A stretch of DNA of 64,000 nt from Cheilinus undulatus (taxonomy: Eukaryota > Chordata > Actinopteri > Labriformes > Labridae). The notes under the pieces are model-generated. The model saw nothing but the letters and a program-made list of their open reading frames with translations. It made no database searches and was not told the origin of the DNA. Location of the stretch: contig NC_054876.1 of NCBI RefSeq assembly GCF_018320785.1, positions 6,794,207-6,858,206 on the forward strand. The letters are read 5' to 3'. This document shows, in pieces, positions 46,782 through 59,116 of the stretch. A program made the translations under genes and the position numbers. The stretch's first letter is position 1, and each line of letters starts with the position of its first letter.

Positions 46782-48398
46782 CAGTTGAAACCAGAAGTTT
46801 ACATACACTATATAAAAAGGCACATAAACTTTTTTTTCTCACCATCTAACATTAAATCAGATTAAACTTTTCCTGTTTTTGGTCAATTAGGATTACCAAA
46901 ATTATTTCTATTTGCTAAATGCCAGAATAATAAGAGAGATCATTTTTTAGAAATTTTTTTTATTATTTTCTTGAGAGTCAGAAGTTTACATACATTTCAT
47001 TAGTATTTGGTAGCATTGCCTTTAAACTGCATGACTTGGGTCAAACGTTTTGGATATGCTTCCACAAGCTTCTCACAATAGTTTGCAGGAATTTTGGCCC
47101 ATTCCTCCTGGCAGAACTGGTGTAACTGAGCCAAGTTTGTAGGCCGCCTTGCTCGCACATGCCTTTTCAGCTCTGCCCATAAATTTTCAATGGGATTGAG
47201 ATCAGGGCTTTGTGATGGCCACTCCAAAACATTGACTTTGTTATCCTCAAGCCACCTTGTAACCAGTTTGGCAGTATGCTTAGGGTCATTGTCCATTTGG
47301 AAAACCCATTTGCACCCAAGCTTTAACTTCCTGGCTGATGTCTTGAGATGTTGCTTCAGTATTTCCACATAATGTCCTTTCCTCATGATGCCATCTATTT
47401 TGTGAAGTGCACCAGTCCCTCCTGCAGCAAAACAACCCCACAACATGATGCTGCCACCCCCCCTGTTTCACAGTTGGGATGGTGTTCTCAGGCTTGCAAG
47501 CTTCCCCCTTTTTTCTCCAAATGTAACGATGGTCATTATGGCCAAAAAGTTCAATTTTAGTTTGGTCAGACCACAGAACATGTCTCCAAAAATTAAGGTC
47601 TTTGTCCCTGTGTGCATTTTCAAACTGTAATCTGGCTTTTTTATGTTTCTTTTGGAGTAATGGCTTCTTCCTGGGAGAGTGGCCTTTCAGCCCATGTCGG
47701 TGAAGGGCTCGTTTGACTGTTGATAATGACACACTCTTACCAGCTTCAGCCAGCATCTTCACAAGGTCTTTTGCTTTTGTTCTTGGGTTGAGATGCACTT
47801 TTCGGACCAAAGCACGTTCATCTCTGTGACACAGAACCCGTCTCCTTCCTGAGCGGTATGATGGCTAGACATTCCCATGGTGTTTATACTTGCGTATAAT
47901 TGTTTGAACAGATGAATGTGGCACGTTCAGGCATCTGGAAATTGCACCCAAGGATGAACCAGAATTGTGCAAGTCCACAATTCTCTTCCTGATATCTTGG
48001 CTGATTTCTTTTGATTTTCCCATGATGTTACACAAAGAAGCAGTGTGTTTCAGGTGTGCCTCAAAATACATCCACAGGTGTGCCTCTAATTAACTCAAAT
48101 GTTGTCAATAAACCTATCAGAGGCTTCCAAAGACATGACATCATCATTTGGGCTTTCCCAAATTGTTTAAAGGCATAGTAATCTTAGTGTATGTAAACTT
48201 CTGACTTTGAAGAAAGTAATAAAAATTGTCTAAAAAAAATCCTTTTCTCATTATTCTAGAATTTAGCAAATAGAAATAATTTTGGTAATCCTAATTGACC
48301 AAAAACAGGAAAAGTTTAATCTGATTTAATGTTAGACATGAGAAAAAAAAGTTTATGTGCCTTTTTATATAGTGTATGTAAACTTCTGGGTTCAACTG
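46782..48398 (-). mobile_element. Complete-ended Tc1-like transposon, IR/DR type, 1617 bp
   Basis: The ends are inverted repeats of about 220 bp beginning cagttgaaaccagaagttta (left) and, as reverse complement, cagttgaacccagaagttta (right). TA lies directly outside (46780-46781 and 48399-48400). Each arm holds two copies of the direct repeat with core agaagtttacataca: outer near 46792, inner near 46981, and their mirror images near 48190 and 48375. This IR/DR layout is the one known from Sleeping Beauty-type fish transposons, where the repeats are transposase-binding sites. The left and right arms remain very similar, suggesting a fairly recent insertion. Confidence 0.92.
47000..48023 (-). 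pseudogene. Tc1-like transposase, DD34E, broken by one stop and one frameshift
   Basis: The frame starts MGKSKEISQDIRKRIVDLHN (ATG at 48023) with paired-type helix-turn-helix DNA-binding motifs (GAISRCLNVPHSSV, KSVSLSTVKRALHRHG). It continues to the catalytic domain: first Asp in LWSDQTKIELFG, second in FQMDNDPKHTA, and Glu in NPIENLW 34 residues later. A TAG at 47865-47867 follows KYKHHGNV. A run of seven C (+ strand 47457-47463) shifts the frame, where six would keep it. The two lesions are enough to abolish activity. Length to the final stop is about 340 codons, normal for the family. Confidence 0.9.
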
Positions 48399-48399
48399 T

Positions 48400-49392
48400 A
48401 TTTCTGGGTTGGTAAATGGTTAAAAGGATGAATCCTTGAACAAATAAAATGATTTAGATTTTGGGTTGTAAGGCAAGCAAAGGCAAGGCAACTTTATACA
48501 GTACAGTGCAACAGTGAGGTAATTTACAGTGTTTAACTTGAGATGTCTAAACTTAATGACAGATGGAAAAAGCAAGACCTATAGATAGAATATAAAAAAC
48601 AGGAAGTAGAGCCCAAAAACTAGATAAAATTAAAGATATAAAGATAGGAATAACAAAGAAAAAAAGGAAAAAAATCACTAAGTTGTACTGTGTTGTATTT
48701 AAAAAATATCTAACAGTAAAAGGGTAAATTTAGATATATTTTAGCAAAGGGATGCATTTTCTTTGGGTATTAGCCCAATTGAAGAAAAACAAGCTTTTGT
48801 AAATTTTGCTTACTAATACTTACTCAGTCTAGTAAAGTTTTAAATATTGTCACACAAGTGTACTGCTAATAGTAGTGGATAGAGTATAACACAGTAAAGA
48901 CACTTTAAGGTCTTTCAGCATGTATCTGGGAGTCTTTTGATGTTTCTGAGTTCCTGCTGCACAATTAGATCGTCTAATTGATTTTATTCTGAAGATCAAC
49001 GTGTTTTCTCCCTGACATTTCCTGATAAGGTCTGCACTTCACAGCTGACATTTAGCTGACATGAAAGCACCGTTCATTTAGCAGATTGGCCATGTCCCAC
49101 TCGCCTGTTCATCTCTAGTGTCCACCGCAGTGCCGTGCTTATAGAGCTGCACGCAGGTGTGTGAAGAGCTGGTGATGTGTGAGACAGCAGGCGTTGACTG
49201 CAAATACACCCCCTGTGCCAATCCATTATATTTGATTACCACATGATATCACTTATATCACTTTTCAGAGAGGCGTCCAAAAAAGGCACAATGATCGCTC
49301 TCATGGATTTTGCATAGTTTGATCTTATGTGTTTCCTTCTGCATGCTATAACATTCCCTAAATACAATGAATTATGTCATGCATTCTTATGC
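48400..49392. other. Intergenic with short repeat remnants
   Basis: A tract near 48475-48515 (aaggcaaggcaactttatacag) resembles the reversed 3' end of a fish LINE. Otherwise AT-rich sequence with no gene. Confidence 0.4.
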
Positions 49393-49400
49393 ATGCTGAT

Positions 49401-50812
49401 TGGGGATGGGTACCTTTCACATTTGAACCGGTATGGTACTGATTTCTGGTACCTGTGAACCGGTACACAACAGCACCCATTTTTGGTACTTTTGAGTGTG
49501 AATAATATGCAGTATTAAATGTTATATAACCTCAAAACTTCTGAATTTTCAATTTCAAAACACTATCAAATATAAAATCAAAACAACATCATACACCATT
49601 TGTAATTAAACATCACAAGTGTTTTAAAAAAATTACTCCAACATGGAAAACCTAAACTACTATAACTACAAAGTGGTTTTTCTTTTTATTGCACAAATAA
49701 ATACCTAGCCCACTACCTCCTATTCCTCCAATTTCCCCTCTTGGAAAAATGTGCGTTGGGATCCATGGAGGGGGAATAAGTTTAAGACAAATGAACAATA
49801 CAGTACGGAGTCTAAATAAATAAATAAATAAAGGTGTAAAATTGTACAAATTAAAGTATCACAAATGAAAGTGAAAAAAACTACTTCCTCTACCATGAAC
49901 TACGTGTACTGCACATCGTCTTTCCTCATGCAGTTCTTTTCCAACAAAACTAAGATGTCATCTCTCCCTGGTAAGGCAGAGTCTGCTCCTCACTCATCAA
50001 TCAATCAAGCGTCCGTCCACACAGAAGCATAAAACACACAGGGACCATTACGTTATATTTGTATTTACTGCAAAAAGTTAACAAAGTGGCAAATTGTTTC
50101 ATTCTGTGATGAAAATTAGCAGTGAGGACAAGCCTGTGGCTCTGTCACTCCTTCAAAATCACTCTGAATTCATCCATCCTGACAGAGTGCTTCATACGGC
50201 ACCAGCTGCACCAAGTTGGAGAGATGACGAGCAACTTTTAGGACACACTCACACTAGGCAGTCCGTACCCTGCCAAAATCAAGTCTGTTAGGTGATTAAG
50301 CGAACAAACAGATCCCTTTATCTACTATATTTCCATGGTTTACATCCACTTGATAAACGGGCAAATCACGGTGTTAAAAGTGAGGAATCAGTATGAGAGA
50401 GAGGGAGGCGAACGAGCAGGAAACAGCAGGAGCTGATCTGAATCATCAATCATCACGCTGCTTCCTCAGATTAGAAGTATTTCTGTTGTAAACCCTGAAC
50501 TTCATGTCACAAATATTGCAGCGTAACCTGCATCGTATTTTGAAAAGTGGAGCGCTACCTTCGACCTCCTCCTATCAGCCATGTTTGCTTTGTCGATTCA
50601 GTTAGTTGCTACCGACATCATTACTCACGAGCGTGCAATGCTCCGTTGGCCTCCGGCATGGAAAATTGGCTGCTCTTCCACTCTCTTGCAGTCACAATGA
50701 TGTGTTTAGGTACTGAAACATGGTACTGTTTGATTTTACATGAATCGGTACTCGGGAGTACTGACGGAATTTCATTGGTACCTATATGTACTGAATTCGG
50801 TACCCATCCCTG
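49401..50812. mobile_element. 1412-bp non-autonomous hAT-like element
   Basis: The left end is tggggatgggtacc and the reverse complement of the right end is cagggatgggtacc. Perfect 8-bp direct repeats atgctgat flank it (49393-49400 and 50813-50820). Subterminal ggtac words recur at both ends. The interior has an (aata)n run and no transposase frame. It shares the ggtac/gtacc style with 56114-57131. Confidence 0.88.
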
Positions 50813-50820
50813 ATGCTGAT

Positions 50821-52555
50821 TGACATTAAACAGTAATGGTTTTTTAAGCCCCACAGAATAGCAAGTACAGAACATTTAAGCAGACTTGAGTGTGATGGCA
50901 TTATTGTAAACAATTAGAGCAATGCATTTATTTTTACTAGATACCAAAAGAGTGAAAATTATAACTTCTGTGTGTTGGTCCATAACTATTATTTTAAATC
51001 AATATTTTGTCAACTTAACAAGTAGAATTTCAAACATTGAAATTGGAGCTTCTTGAACAAGAGTCGTGTTTAATGAGTGATTTTTTTCTTCTTTTATACC
51101 ACAGTAAACATAGGGCAGGCTTCAACATTAACAACCCCACTGGCTTGAAAACGTGTCTCTGTAGAGCTGCTGCTGGTCCAACTGTCCTAAAATCCCCCAA
51201 ACTTGTTTAAAGCACCTTTATTTTAAATATGAGTTGTGTTTGTGAACAGCTTGTCATCACTCCCCTGCAGGGTTAATTTGGTTGATTTAGGTGAAGGTTA
51301 TGTCTTCAAGGTGTTCAGGTTTCAAGAAAAGGACATTTAGGTTTTGGAGAGATGATGATTAAACACAGTCATTTGGAGGTGGAATTTTTTTTTCTCAGCA
51401 ATATAAAATAGTTGAATAAATGTTCTGAGACTTTTTGCCTTTATTTATTAGACTGTTAAGCCGGTTGAAAAGGCTTGATATTTTTAGTCTGTTAATAATT
51501 GTGTTGATTAAATCACATACAGTAAAGAGCATGTGATAAATTGTGTAATTTAGTTGTCCTTCTGTAATATTCTCTGTTAAAACCTGCCTTCTGAGACCCC
51601 CAAAACCCCCTCAGAAAGTGAAAGTTTTTCTTTTGCTAGGCTTTATGTGTAAAACTCTACTCAAAAAATATTTCAAAGGCAGGCTGCCCGCTTTTGTTTA
51701 CAAGATGTTAGCTGTGTACTCATCAACTTTTGTCTCGGGCCTGTCTTTTCTTTGTTTGCTTCAGAGCATATGGAAGACAATATGTGTTGAGGTTGAGATG
51801 TTAAATCCAAGCAGTCTACCGCTGAAGCTCACTGACACTCAACCTGAAATGCAACCCCACCTCCCCCACCCCCCACGTCTGTGACAGCTCAGGTAAACCA
51901 ATGCTGCATCATTGTATGCAGGTACCGATACGCGCGCCATCACAGGTGCCACGGGACAAAGGGCCATACTACACCTCACGTTTCTCTCACATTTCCTCCA
52001 CGATCAGTCTGTTAAACTGTAGATTTGATCAGTGTCCTCTGCTGCAACCTTTTCATCCAAGTAATTTAGGGAAGTTAAGATCTGTATGGACAGGTCTCTA
52101 TTTACCCTGAATGAATTACTGTAATTCTTTTAAAAATGCTTTTATAATGTATGGATGTCAAAATCCCTGCTACAAGTACCAGGGACAGCGATAATGTTGG
52201 GATATTTTCTCATTTTACAAACAGTATAACATTGAAAAAAATGTATTAAGTTACAATCTTGGTCTACATTTGGAGGAAAAGTTTATTAAGGGATTTGTTT
52301 AGAAGAATATTATGATACAAAACAAGTCACGTTTCATAGATAATACAATATAATATTTTATAACAGTGTTGCCAATCAGTTAAAAGTTTAACTGGTTAAT
52401 CAAATATACTTACTCAAAATGTGAGTAATGTGAGTTTTTGACACTAGAAATAAACTGGTTTACAGCCTGGTTCAAAACACCAAAATGTGTCTCCTAGCTA
52501 GTGTCTTACTGTGCTCCTACTGTACGGGGGGTGAATTTTTTTGTACCACGATCGT
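50821..52555. other. Intergenic, no gene recognised
   Basis: AT-rich sequence with short frames on both strands. A c-rich patch at 51855-51880 is not part of a recognisable exon. Confidence 0.45.
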
Positions 52556-52559
52556 TTGG

Positions 52560-52845
52560 ATTATACTTAGGATGAAAGCTGATAGGCGCGTCTCATTTGA
52601 TTGACAGATAGCTCAGCAGGCAGAGGCTCCGTTTCTGTAAACCGGAATGCTAGCTAGCAGGCTGACAGGAAGTGGCGCTTAGTGGGCGGGCCGTTAGGTT
52701 GATCTAAAGTTTGTTTGAGACTGGTATTTCAATGTGGAAGCCTCCACGGATTGGCTTCAAGAGCCGTTTGGGTCCGCCTATTGTAAGCAGACGACTGATG
52801 TCACACGGGGTTTGTCCAATTCTTTCTACAGTCTATGGCCTCACT
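52560..52845. repeat. Common fish interspersed repeat
   Basis: It contains gattgacagatagctcagc, ggaagtggcgcttagtgggc, cttcaagagccgtttggg, and gactgatgtcac followed by tctacagtctatgg, a motif order I associate with a widespread fish MITE. The 150-codon + strand frame that begins inside it (52711) is therefore not called as a gene. Confidence 0.5.
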
Positions 52846-53529
52846 TCAGAAACGCTCACCCCACCCCCTCCTAAGCAACACAAAGCATGTCAGAGCACCT
52901 GCACAAAACACGTAGCTCAACATGGGGCAGTACTGTGCGACATAATGTTGCACCTTCAAGAAAAGTCATCCGTGATTCGAGTTATTTTACCTCACCACAC
53001 CAGAGAGTCACAGAGAGAGAGGTGTGTCTGTGCACAGCTGAAGTCACAACTTGAAGACCTGCGCACCTCTCAAGGGCTTCAAACTCAAATCAGTCGGACT
53101 CGAGATTTTACGAAGTCTCTTTGTCTAAACGATGTTACATTCAAGTATCAATTAGCTCAATAATTCCTCTGGTCGATACTGTAGTTTCTTTTGGTTGCTT
53201 AATGAGCCAATACGTGTTTGAATTTACGTAGCGGTCTGATATGAGGCAGACGGACAGACAGCGAGGATGGAGGGAGATGATGAGAGAACTCTTACAGTCA
53301 GGAGTAAAACACAATGCAGCATCAAACTGCATGCACTGTTACAGATGGAGAGAGTAAAGAAAAGTTTAGATAACAGGTTTACTTTTAACCATTTAACTTA
53401 AAAGTTACATTCTTATTAAGTTGCTATCACTCTCTGAGATTACATTGACATTATAAACATCAGTTAGGATGTGATTATACACGTGGATGTGGCTTAAAAT
53501 GTTGGAAATATCTGTTACACTGATTATAA

Positions 53530-54170
53530 TTATTTTATATCAGTTACCCAAACAACGGCTCTTGGGCCAAATGTGGCCCCTTTTTCAATAAATTTAAGTT
53601 TATTTCTATTTAATTAGTGAACATTTGATTTATTCATATAAACAAGACACTCTTTTTATGGTAAAATTAGTGGAAAGATTAAAAAATGGAATTTCAAAAC
53701 AGAATTGGGAAAAACATAAAATGGATTTCATAGGGCCCTATATATGGTGTCACAGTTAACCAGGGTTTAAAATGGCAAGGTTAACTTATCTTTAAGGGTC
53801 CTAAATGCCGCTTTTTCTGGTGCCATTTGATAAAAAGGGGAGCAGAATATTGCCTTCAGCAAAACTCGCACGTAGCCAAAACGATGTGACACCAGTTTTG
53901 GTGCGTCTGCTAAATCTGCTGGTTTCAGTTGTATGTTGTGCTACATGGCTTTACTATAGCAGATGGACAAAGCAGTGAAAGTCTGTACCCACCAAAGAAA
54001 TCAGTGAAGTCTGCAGTGTGGAAGCATATGAGTTTATCAAGGATGACCAGGAAAATATACAAGACGATTGAACCCCGGTCTGCAGAACCTGCCATAAAAG
54101 AGTTGTAGCAAAATGCTCAAATCTGTATGATCACCATCCACAACTATACTTTGAAGTAAAGCTTATGGAT
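53530..54170 (+). pseudogene. hAT transposase remnant with BED zinc finger
   Basis: Around 53985-54140 one frame gives PPKKSVKSAVWKHMSLS and a neighbouring frame gives VCRTCHKRVVAKCSNLYDHH. Together they resemble the BED finger (C-x2-C ... L-x2-H-x) that opens many hAT transposases. A frameshift lies between the two parts and the rest of the protein is missing. Upstream, ggctcttgggccaaatgtgg (near 53555) looks like hAT end sequence. Confidence 0.55.
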
Positions 54171-54179
54171 ATTAACTGA

Positions 54180-55205
54180 ATGACATTTTGTCAGTGGCAT
54201 GTTTGAGCATCAAGTTGGGGAATATAAAAGTGTCATTCACACTTAGTTTTGTGGTTACGATTTAGTTTTTTAATTAACGTAATAAAACAACCAAAACACT
54301 GCATGTTGTCCCCAGAAGATCATTGCATTGCATTAACATAATTGAATTAGAAATTTAATAGCAAATTTGGGTTCTATTTTTTTTAATAAGTCTGAAATTT
54401 TTACATTTGAAGTCACAAAGGAAATGAAACTAATAGATTACAGAAAAACTGGCTGGACATTTAATAGCAACAACACTTAAGTTATGCCCTACATAAGTGG
54501 CATTTAAAACACTGGAAAGATTTTGTGAAGATGACTTTATGCAGACAGATCCTGCAGCCTTTAAATCCTGTTTTTTTTTAGAAAGGAAATGAATAGATAA
54601 CCTGTATGTATCAGTGTTTTATTTTATTTAACTTTTTTTTTACAGTCTATATATTATTTTTCAAAAGACAGTTACACTGCTAAAGTTTGAGATAGAAATC
54701 CTCTTTTTCAAAAGGAGAGGGATCATCTTTTTTTAGTTATTTGTTGTTTTGTACTGGATTATTTGCACTCGATTCTGTTATTTCCATTTAAAAAAAGGGA
54801 ACAGTGAAGAAAGTTTACATTTGTAAAGTATGTTCATGTGAATTGATGCCTAAAATGTCATAAATTGATGCAAAATAATCCTGATAACTGTAATATCAAG
54901 ATGATTTCTTAGACTATAATCATGACACCAAAATTTAAAAATCTTTGCATCCTTAGTTGTCACACACCTAACTTGATTTTGTTAGTACACTATCCTAGTG
55001 TGACAGAAGGAGCCTCTTTTTCCAGCTGGTGTAGATGTTCACAATCAAGTGGCAGCACTGAAGTTGTATTGCTCCATTGTAATTACTTGATAGTGAAAGT
55101 TTCCTCAAGCTTTTATCAATGTTTATATGCAAAGCAGTGAGAAGATAAATGTTTCATAAGAGGGATCTGTATGTGGATGATGTTGATGCTCTTTCAGCAA
55201 TACTC
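54180..55205. other. Intergenic, no gene recognised
   Basis: AT-rich, with T runs near 54640 and short frames only. Nothing supports a gene. Confidence 0.5.
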
Positions 55206-55209
55206 TATA

Positions 55210-55565
55210 GGGGCAGTACTTTCAGGCCAGGCAGAGTCATGACTTACGCGAGCAGCAAGAAAAGGCCGATGAAGTTATGGCAGAAGACATTAGCATGGAT
55301 GCTGCTAAAACACAAGTTTTATCAGAACTTGGCGAGATTTCTTCGCTCAAAGAAGAAAAAAGGACAGCATTGAGTTGTTTTTTAATCAAAAACAACAAAA
55401 GTTGTGTACTGACATGTCTACAGTCACCATGGTATGTGTTATGCAGTTCTCTATGGAGTTTACTCCTCAGTAGGGGAGCAGCTTGGTAGCGGCTACATAA
55501 CATGTTTTGTTGCTCTGATTGGCCTGACAAAGATGTGACAGACAGAACGTTCGTCCAATCACCCT

Positions 55566-55601
<36 letters not shown>

Positions 55602-55684
55602 CCTCTTCCCTTTCCCAAACACTGTCTATGGAAGGTTTTTCCAGATGGATGTGTGAAACAAATCCATCTGGTGTGACAGGTTAG
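55210..55684 (+). mobile_element. Interspersed element with a short conserved reading frame, copy B
   Basis: Same family as 18002-18433 but on the + strand. The match starts sharply at ggggcagtactttcagg and ends at gacaggttag. The frame MAEDISMDAAKT (ATG at 55277) stays open for 70 codons and includes SSLKEEKRTALSCFLIKNNK. A poly-T run of about 30 at 55569-55598 replaces a run of A (+ strand) in copy A. The resemblance to the N-terminal edge of RecQ-like helicases is an inference from a short motif. Confidence 0.6.
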
Positions 55685-56113
55685 GCATGTTACACATGTG
55701 ATGTAAATGTAGTCATGCCCTAATATGGAACAGAGAGTTGATCAGCCATGATGTAATTTTTAAAGCATAACGTCTTTCACCTTTCATCTTCACTGAGGCC
55801 ATGACCTTAGTGTGAGTGTTTGCCATGGTACTTTCTTCTTCTTTCTCCTCCTTAGAAGGTTTGCAAACCACATCAGTGAATACCGCCACCTACAGTGTCA
55901 GACTAAGGTCATATGCAGGTCATAAGCAAGCAGGCATGGAACAACAAACGTATGTAAAAGCAAGTCTGTAAGATAGTGGGGATGGGGAGCAATCATGCCA
56001 TGCTGTGGTTCTAAACAGTAATACCTAGTGTAAAAGCACTACTAAGGACTGAAATTGTAGGTCTGAACTACACTTAGTTTGATTTATTGCAGTTCGGAAA
56101 AATGTGTATTTTG

Positions 56114-57131
56114 TAGGGGTGTAAGGGTACAGAAAAATTTCCGTTCAGTACGTACCTCGATTTTGAAGTCATGGTTCGGTACGTTTTCGGTACGGTAATT
56201 GAGGCAATTAGATAAAATGTAATTTTAATTTTTTAATTAAATCGTATTCAAATAAATTGGCTGAATAAATTACATTTAAATTATAAATAATGCTGTGACC
56301 TCCTTCCAAAAGTTCTTCAATGATTAAAAATATTAATTAATAAATACATTTTTGAATTACTAGGTTATTTTCATTGATATATTGACATATTTATACCCAT
56401 TCTATAAACACAAAAATTTCTCAGCCAACTTGAACGCATCATCATAAAACCGTGCGTTAGCTTAAGTATGCAAATTAATGTCTATTCTGCCGATTTCAAC
56501 ACAGACTTCAGCACTTGATTCCTTTTTTAACCAGTGGGAACTACTACAAAGTTTGGGAGAACTTTTCACAGCCCATCTTGGCGGATAAAGAGGTTAAAAC
56601 TGTGTGAAATCTCAGGATAACTTTACCTATGACCCAGCTGGAGAGTATCTCTCACTCCTCCGAGGCTGACGGTGGAAGGTAAAATTAATTTGATTCACAG
56701 AGCCAGAGCCCCGGTGTTGTAATAAAAAAAACTATCTTAAATAATAGGAAATTTATAACTGGCTGGTGGGACTTTGTTGTCCTCCTCTTTACAGTGACGT
56801 TCTTGTTTGAGTGGAGCTTTTTAAAATGCTTTGATTGGTCCGCTGGACGACGTGCTGTCAGCGACACAGCTGCAGAATAATGTCAGCTCTATTGTTGTTG
56901 TCTTTTTCCACTATTGTATTTTACTGGGAAACAAAGTGTTCCCAAACAGGGCACTTTAATCTGGGAACATTCAGGCTGTTGCTGTTGTTTGCTGTGGTTG
57001 TGTGGTTGCCAGGACAGTGTGACGGTGAATTGTTCTCTGGTTTTCCTTCTGTGTATGAGCCGTGCTCCACATGTATTTGTTCGGTACACGTCTGTGCTGT
57101 ACCGTACCGCCTGTACCGAATTGGTTCAGTA
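56114..57131. mobile_element. 1018-bp non-autonomous hAT-like element
   Basis: Perfect 8-bp direct repeats gtattttg flank it (56106-56113 and 57132-57139). The left end is taggggtgtaagggtac; the right end is decayed, but its subterminal region (gtaccgtaccgcctgtaccg) mirrors the left ttcggtac words. The interior GC-rich part near 56560-56700 has no recognisable protein. Confidence 0.78.
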
Positions 57132-57139
57132 GTATTTTG

Positions 57140-59110
57140 TGTTATATAATGTGTTATATAAAGCACTTTGTCAAGATTGTCTTGGGAAGCACAATGCAGA
57201 ATCAGATTCAGAATCTCTTTGTTGTCTCACGAAGGGACATAAACCTGATAATTAGTTAAAATGTATTTCAATAACAGGTCAGTTCTACTACAGGAAAGAC
57301 TTGACATTTTTATTATTAAAAAGTTGTGTAGAGTTGAAATGAGTTTAGAAATATCTGCATATGTGGTGTCAGTAAAATCCAATATTTTGCATTAGATTCT
57401 GACATTTTTGGGTCACAGTTACTTTATACTCTGTTGTTCCCAACACTGCTGATGAGCGAGGCCATGAAGTGGTGTCATGGCTGTCAAGGAGGGTGGAGCA
57501 TGCAGAAAGAAGTTCCACTTTAGAAGCAACTGATAAAACTCCATCACCTTCCTGCATGTTTGTGCAGAGATGTCAATGTGTCTCTTGTGTAAAACAATAT
57601 AAAATAGCATCTTATTTCTATGAATCACGGCTCTGTTGATAAATATTGGGGCTCCCTCTGTCTTCTTCATCTCAGTGTTGATCACCCATGGTGCTGTCTC
57701 TCTCCCTGTGGCAGTTTAAAATATAGCGTCATAATTTTGTGCTTTCTAATTTGGTGCTTCTTAGTATTATCAAACATACAAGAAAATAATGTTTTGTCAC
57801 TTAAAGCACATGACAGTGAAATAATCTACAGTAATGACAAATTTTGACAACTGTATTGGAGCCCAGAGAAATATCAGACTTTATTACCAAATACATTTAA
57901 AATCACATCATTACTTAAGTTAATAAGACCTGCTCCTTTGTGCACAAGCCTTTCTCTGCTCTGACTGTGAATCATGGTTTGTTATCCTTCAATATTTTTA
58001 TTGTCTAATAACGATAAATGAGGCTCTGTGTTAATTTGCATCCTTATTTACATCCCATTTTTATCATTTAACCAACTTTTTGAGGGGTGTAGTTTTAGGA
58101 TATAGCAGCATTTGTAGTATTTAGCAGTCTATCTTTGAGTGTGAGCATTAGAGTGGGTGGGAGAGCAGAGTTAGTGTGTGTGGGGGTCTGTTTTGTTTTC
58201 ATGGACTCTCTAGTCCATTGTGTATTCAGGTTTGCTGGCTGCCGCTTTATATTTTGTTAACTTTTTGTTGGTTTGAACTAGATTGTTGCCTTGAATTTAA
58301 GCCAAGAATTTTGGACCAGTACAAATGTTTTTAAGTGGAAATATTGATTAGTGGTTTGTTGACTTAAGCGTGACTACTTCTGTTATTCTTTAGGCTTTTT
58401 CACCGTGCAATGTCAATATGTTAACCAAGACAAGGTAATAAGTAAAGATTTTCTCCTCCTAAAAACATGCTATTTTTAAGATCGAGGAAGTGTGAGTGCT
58501 GCAGAATAAGAGCAGCATTGTTTATACAGCTACTAAGTATGGATCGTCGTACAGCTCCTCACATCTAGGAGTAGGTGTTTGCATTTTTTCTCTTATTGAT
58601 GTTTCTGACAGCATCTTAAATATTGCATAACTGGTGTCCCTGTCTGGGTTCATACTGAAGTTGAGAATGCTGTTCCTTCTAAGGTGACAGTGGCTGGGCA
58701 GGCTGTCTCAGGTAATGGAAACCTCAGGAGTTGCTGTCTGCTGGTTGTCATTCGTTAGCCTCCCAACCTCTTTCTGTCCACCTCACCTCCGGCCCCACGC
58801 GGCCTCTTGCTGCTCCCCCACCTCTGCCTTTACAGTGAGCCGCACGAGGCGAAATCTTAGGAAAAGGAAGTGTGTTTTAGCAGAGACAGTGTATCTTGAC
58901 GGGAAGAAATGAGAGATGAGAACAGCTAAGACATGCCAGATGGATTGTTTACCTCAGAAAAGAATGGAGACGTTGAACTCTAAAACTACCTCTGAGGTCT
59001 TCTTAAATCTCACATTATGTAACTCATGCTTAACCCTATCACCTTTGAATGTATCAGCATTCACCATCACATGAATAGGCAAGTGTAGGAGGATTTAAGA
59101 AGTTTGCTGT
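57140..59110. other. Intergenic, no confirmed gene
   Basis: Two spots look faintly exon-like: 58392-58434 (between ttattctttag and gtaata) and a patch after cctctgcctttacag at 58836. Neither gives a recognisable peptide or matching partner, so no gene is called. Confidence 0.4.
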
Positions 59111-59116
59111 GTTGCA

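Noticed and set aside
52711..53163. 150-codon + strand frame
   Set aside because: It begins inside a common interspersed repeat and shows no recognisable domain. I found no splice partner or poly(A) signal to support it.
58392..58912. Exon-like spots after ttattctttag and cctctgcctttacag
   Set aside because: Acceptors look fair but there is no matching donor or recognisable peptide, and intronic sequence produces such sites often.
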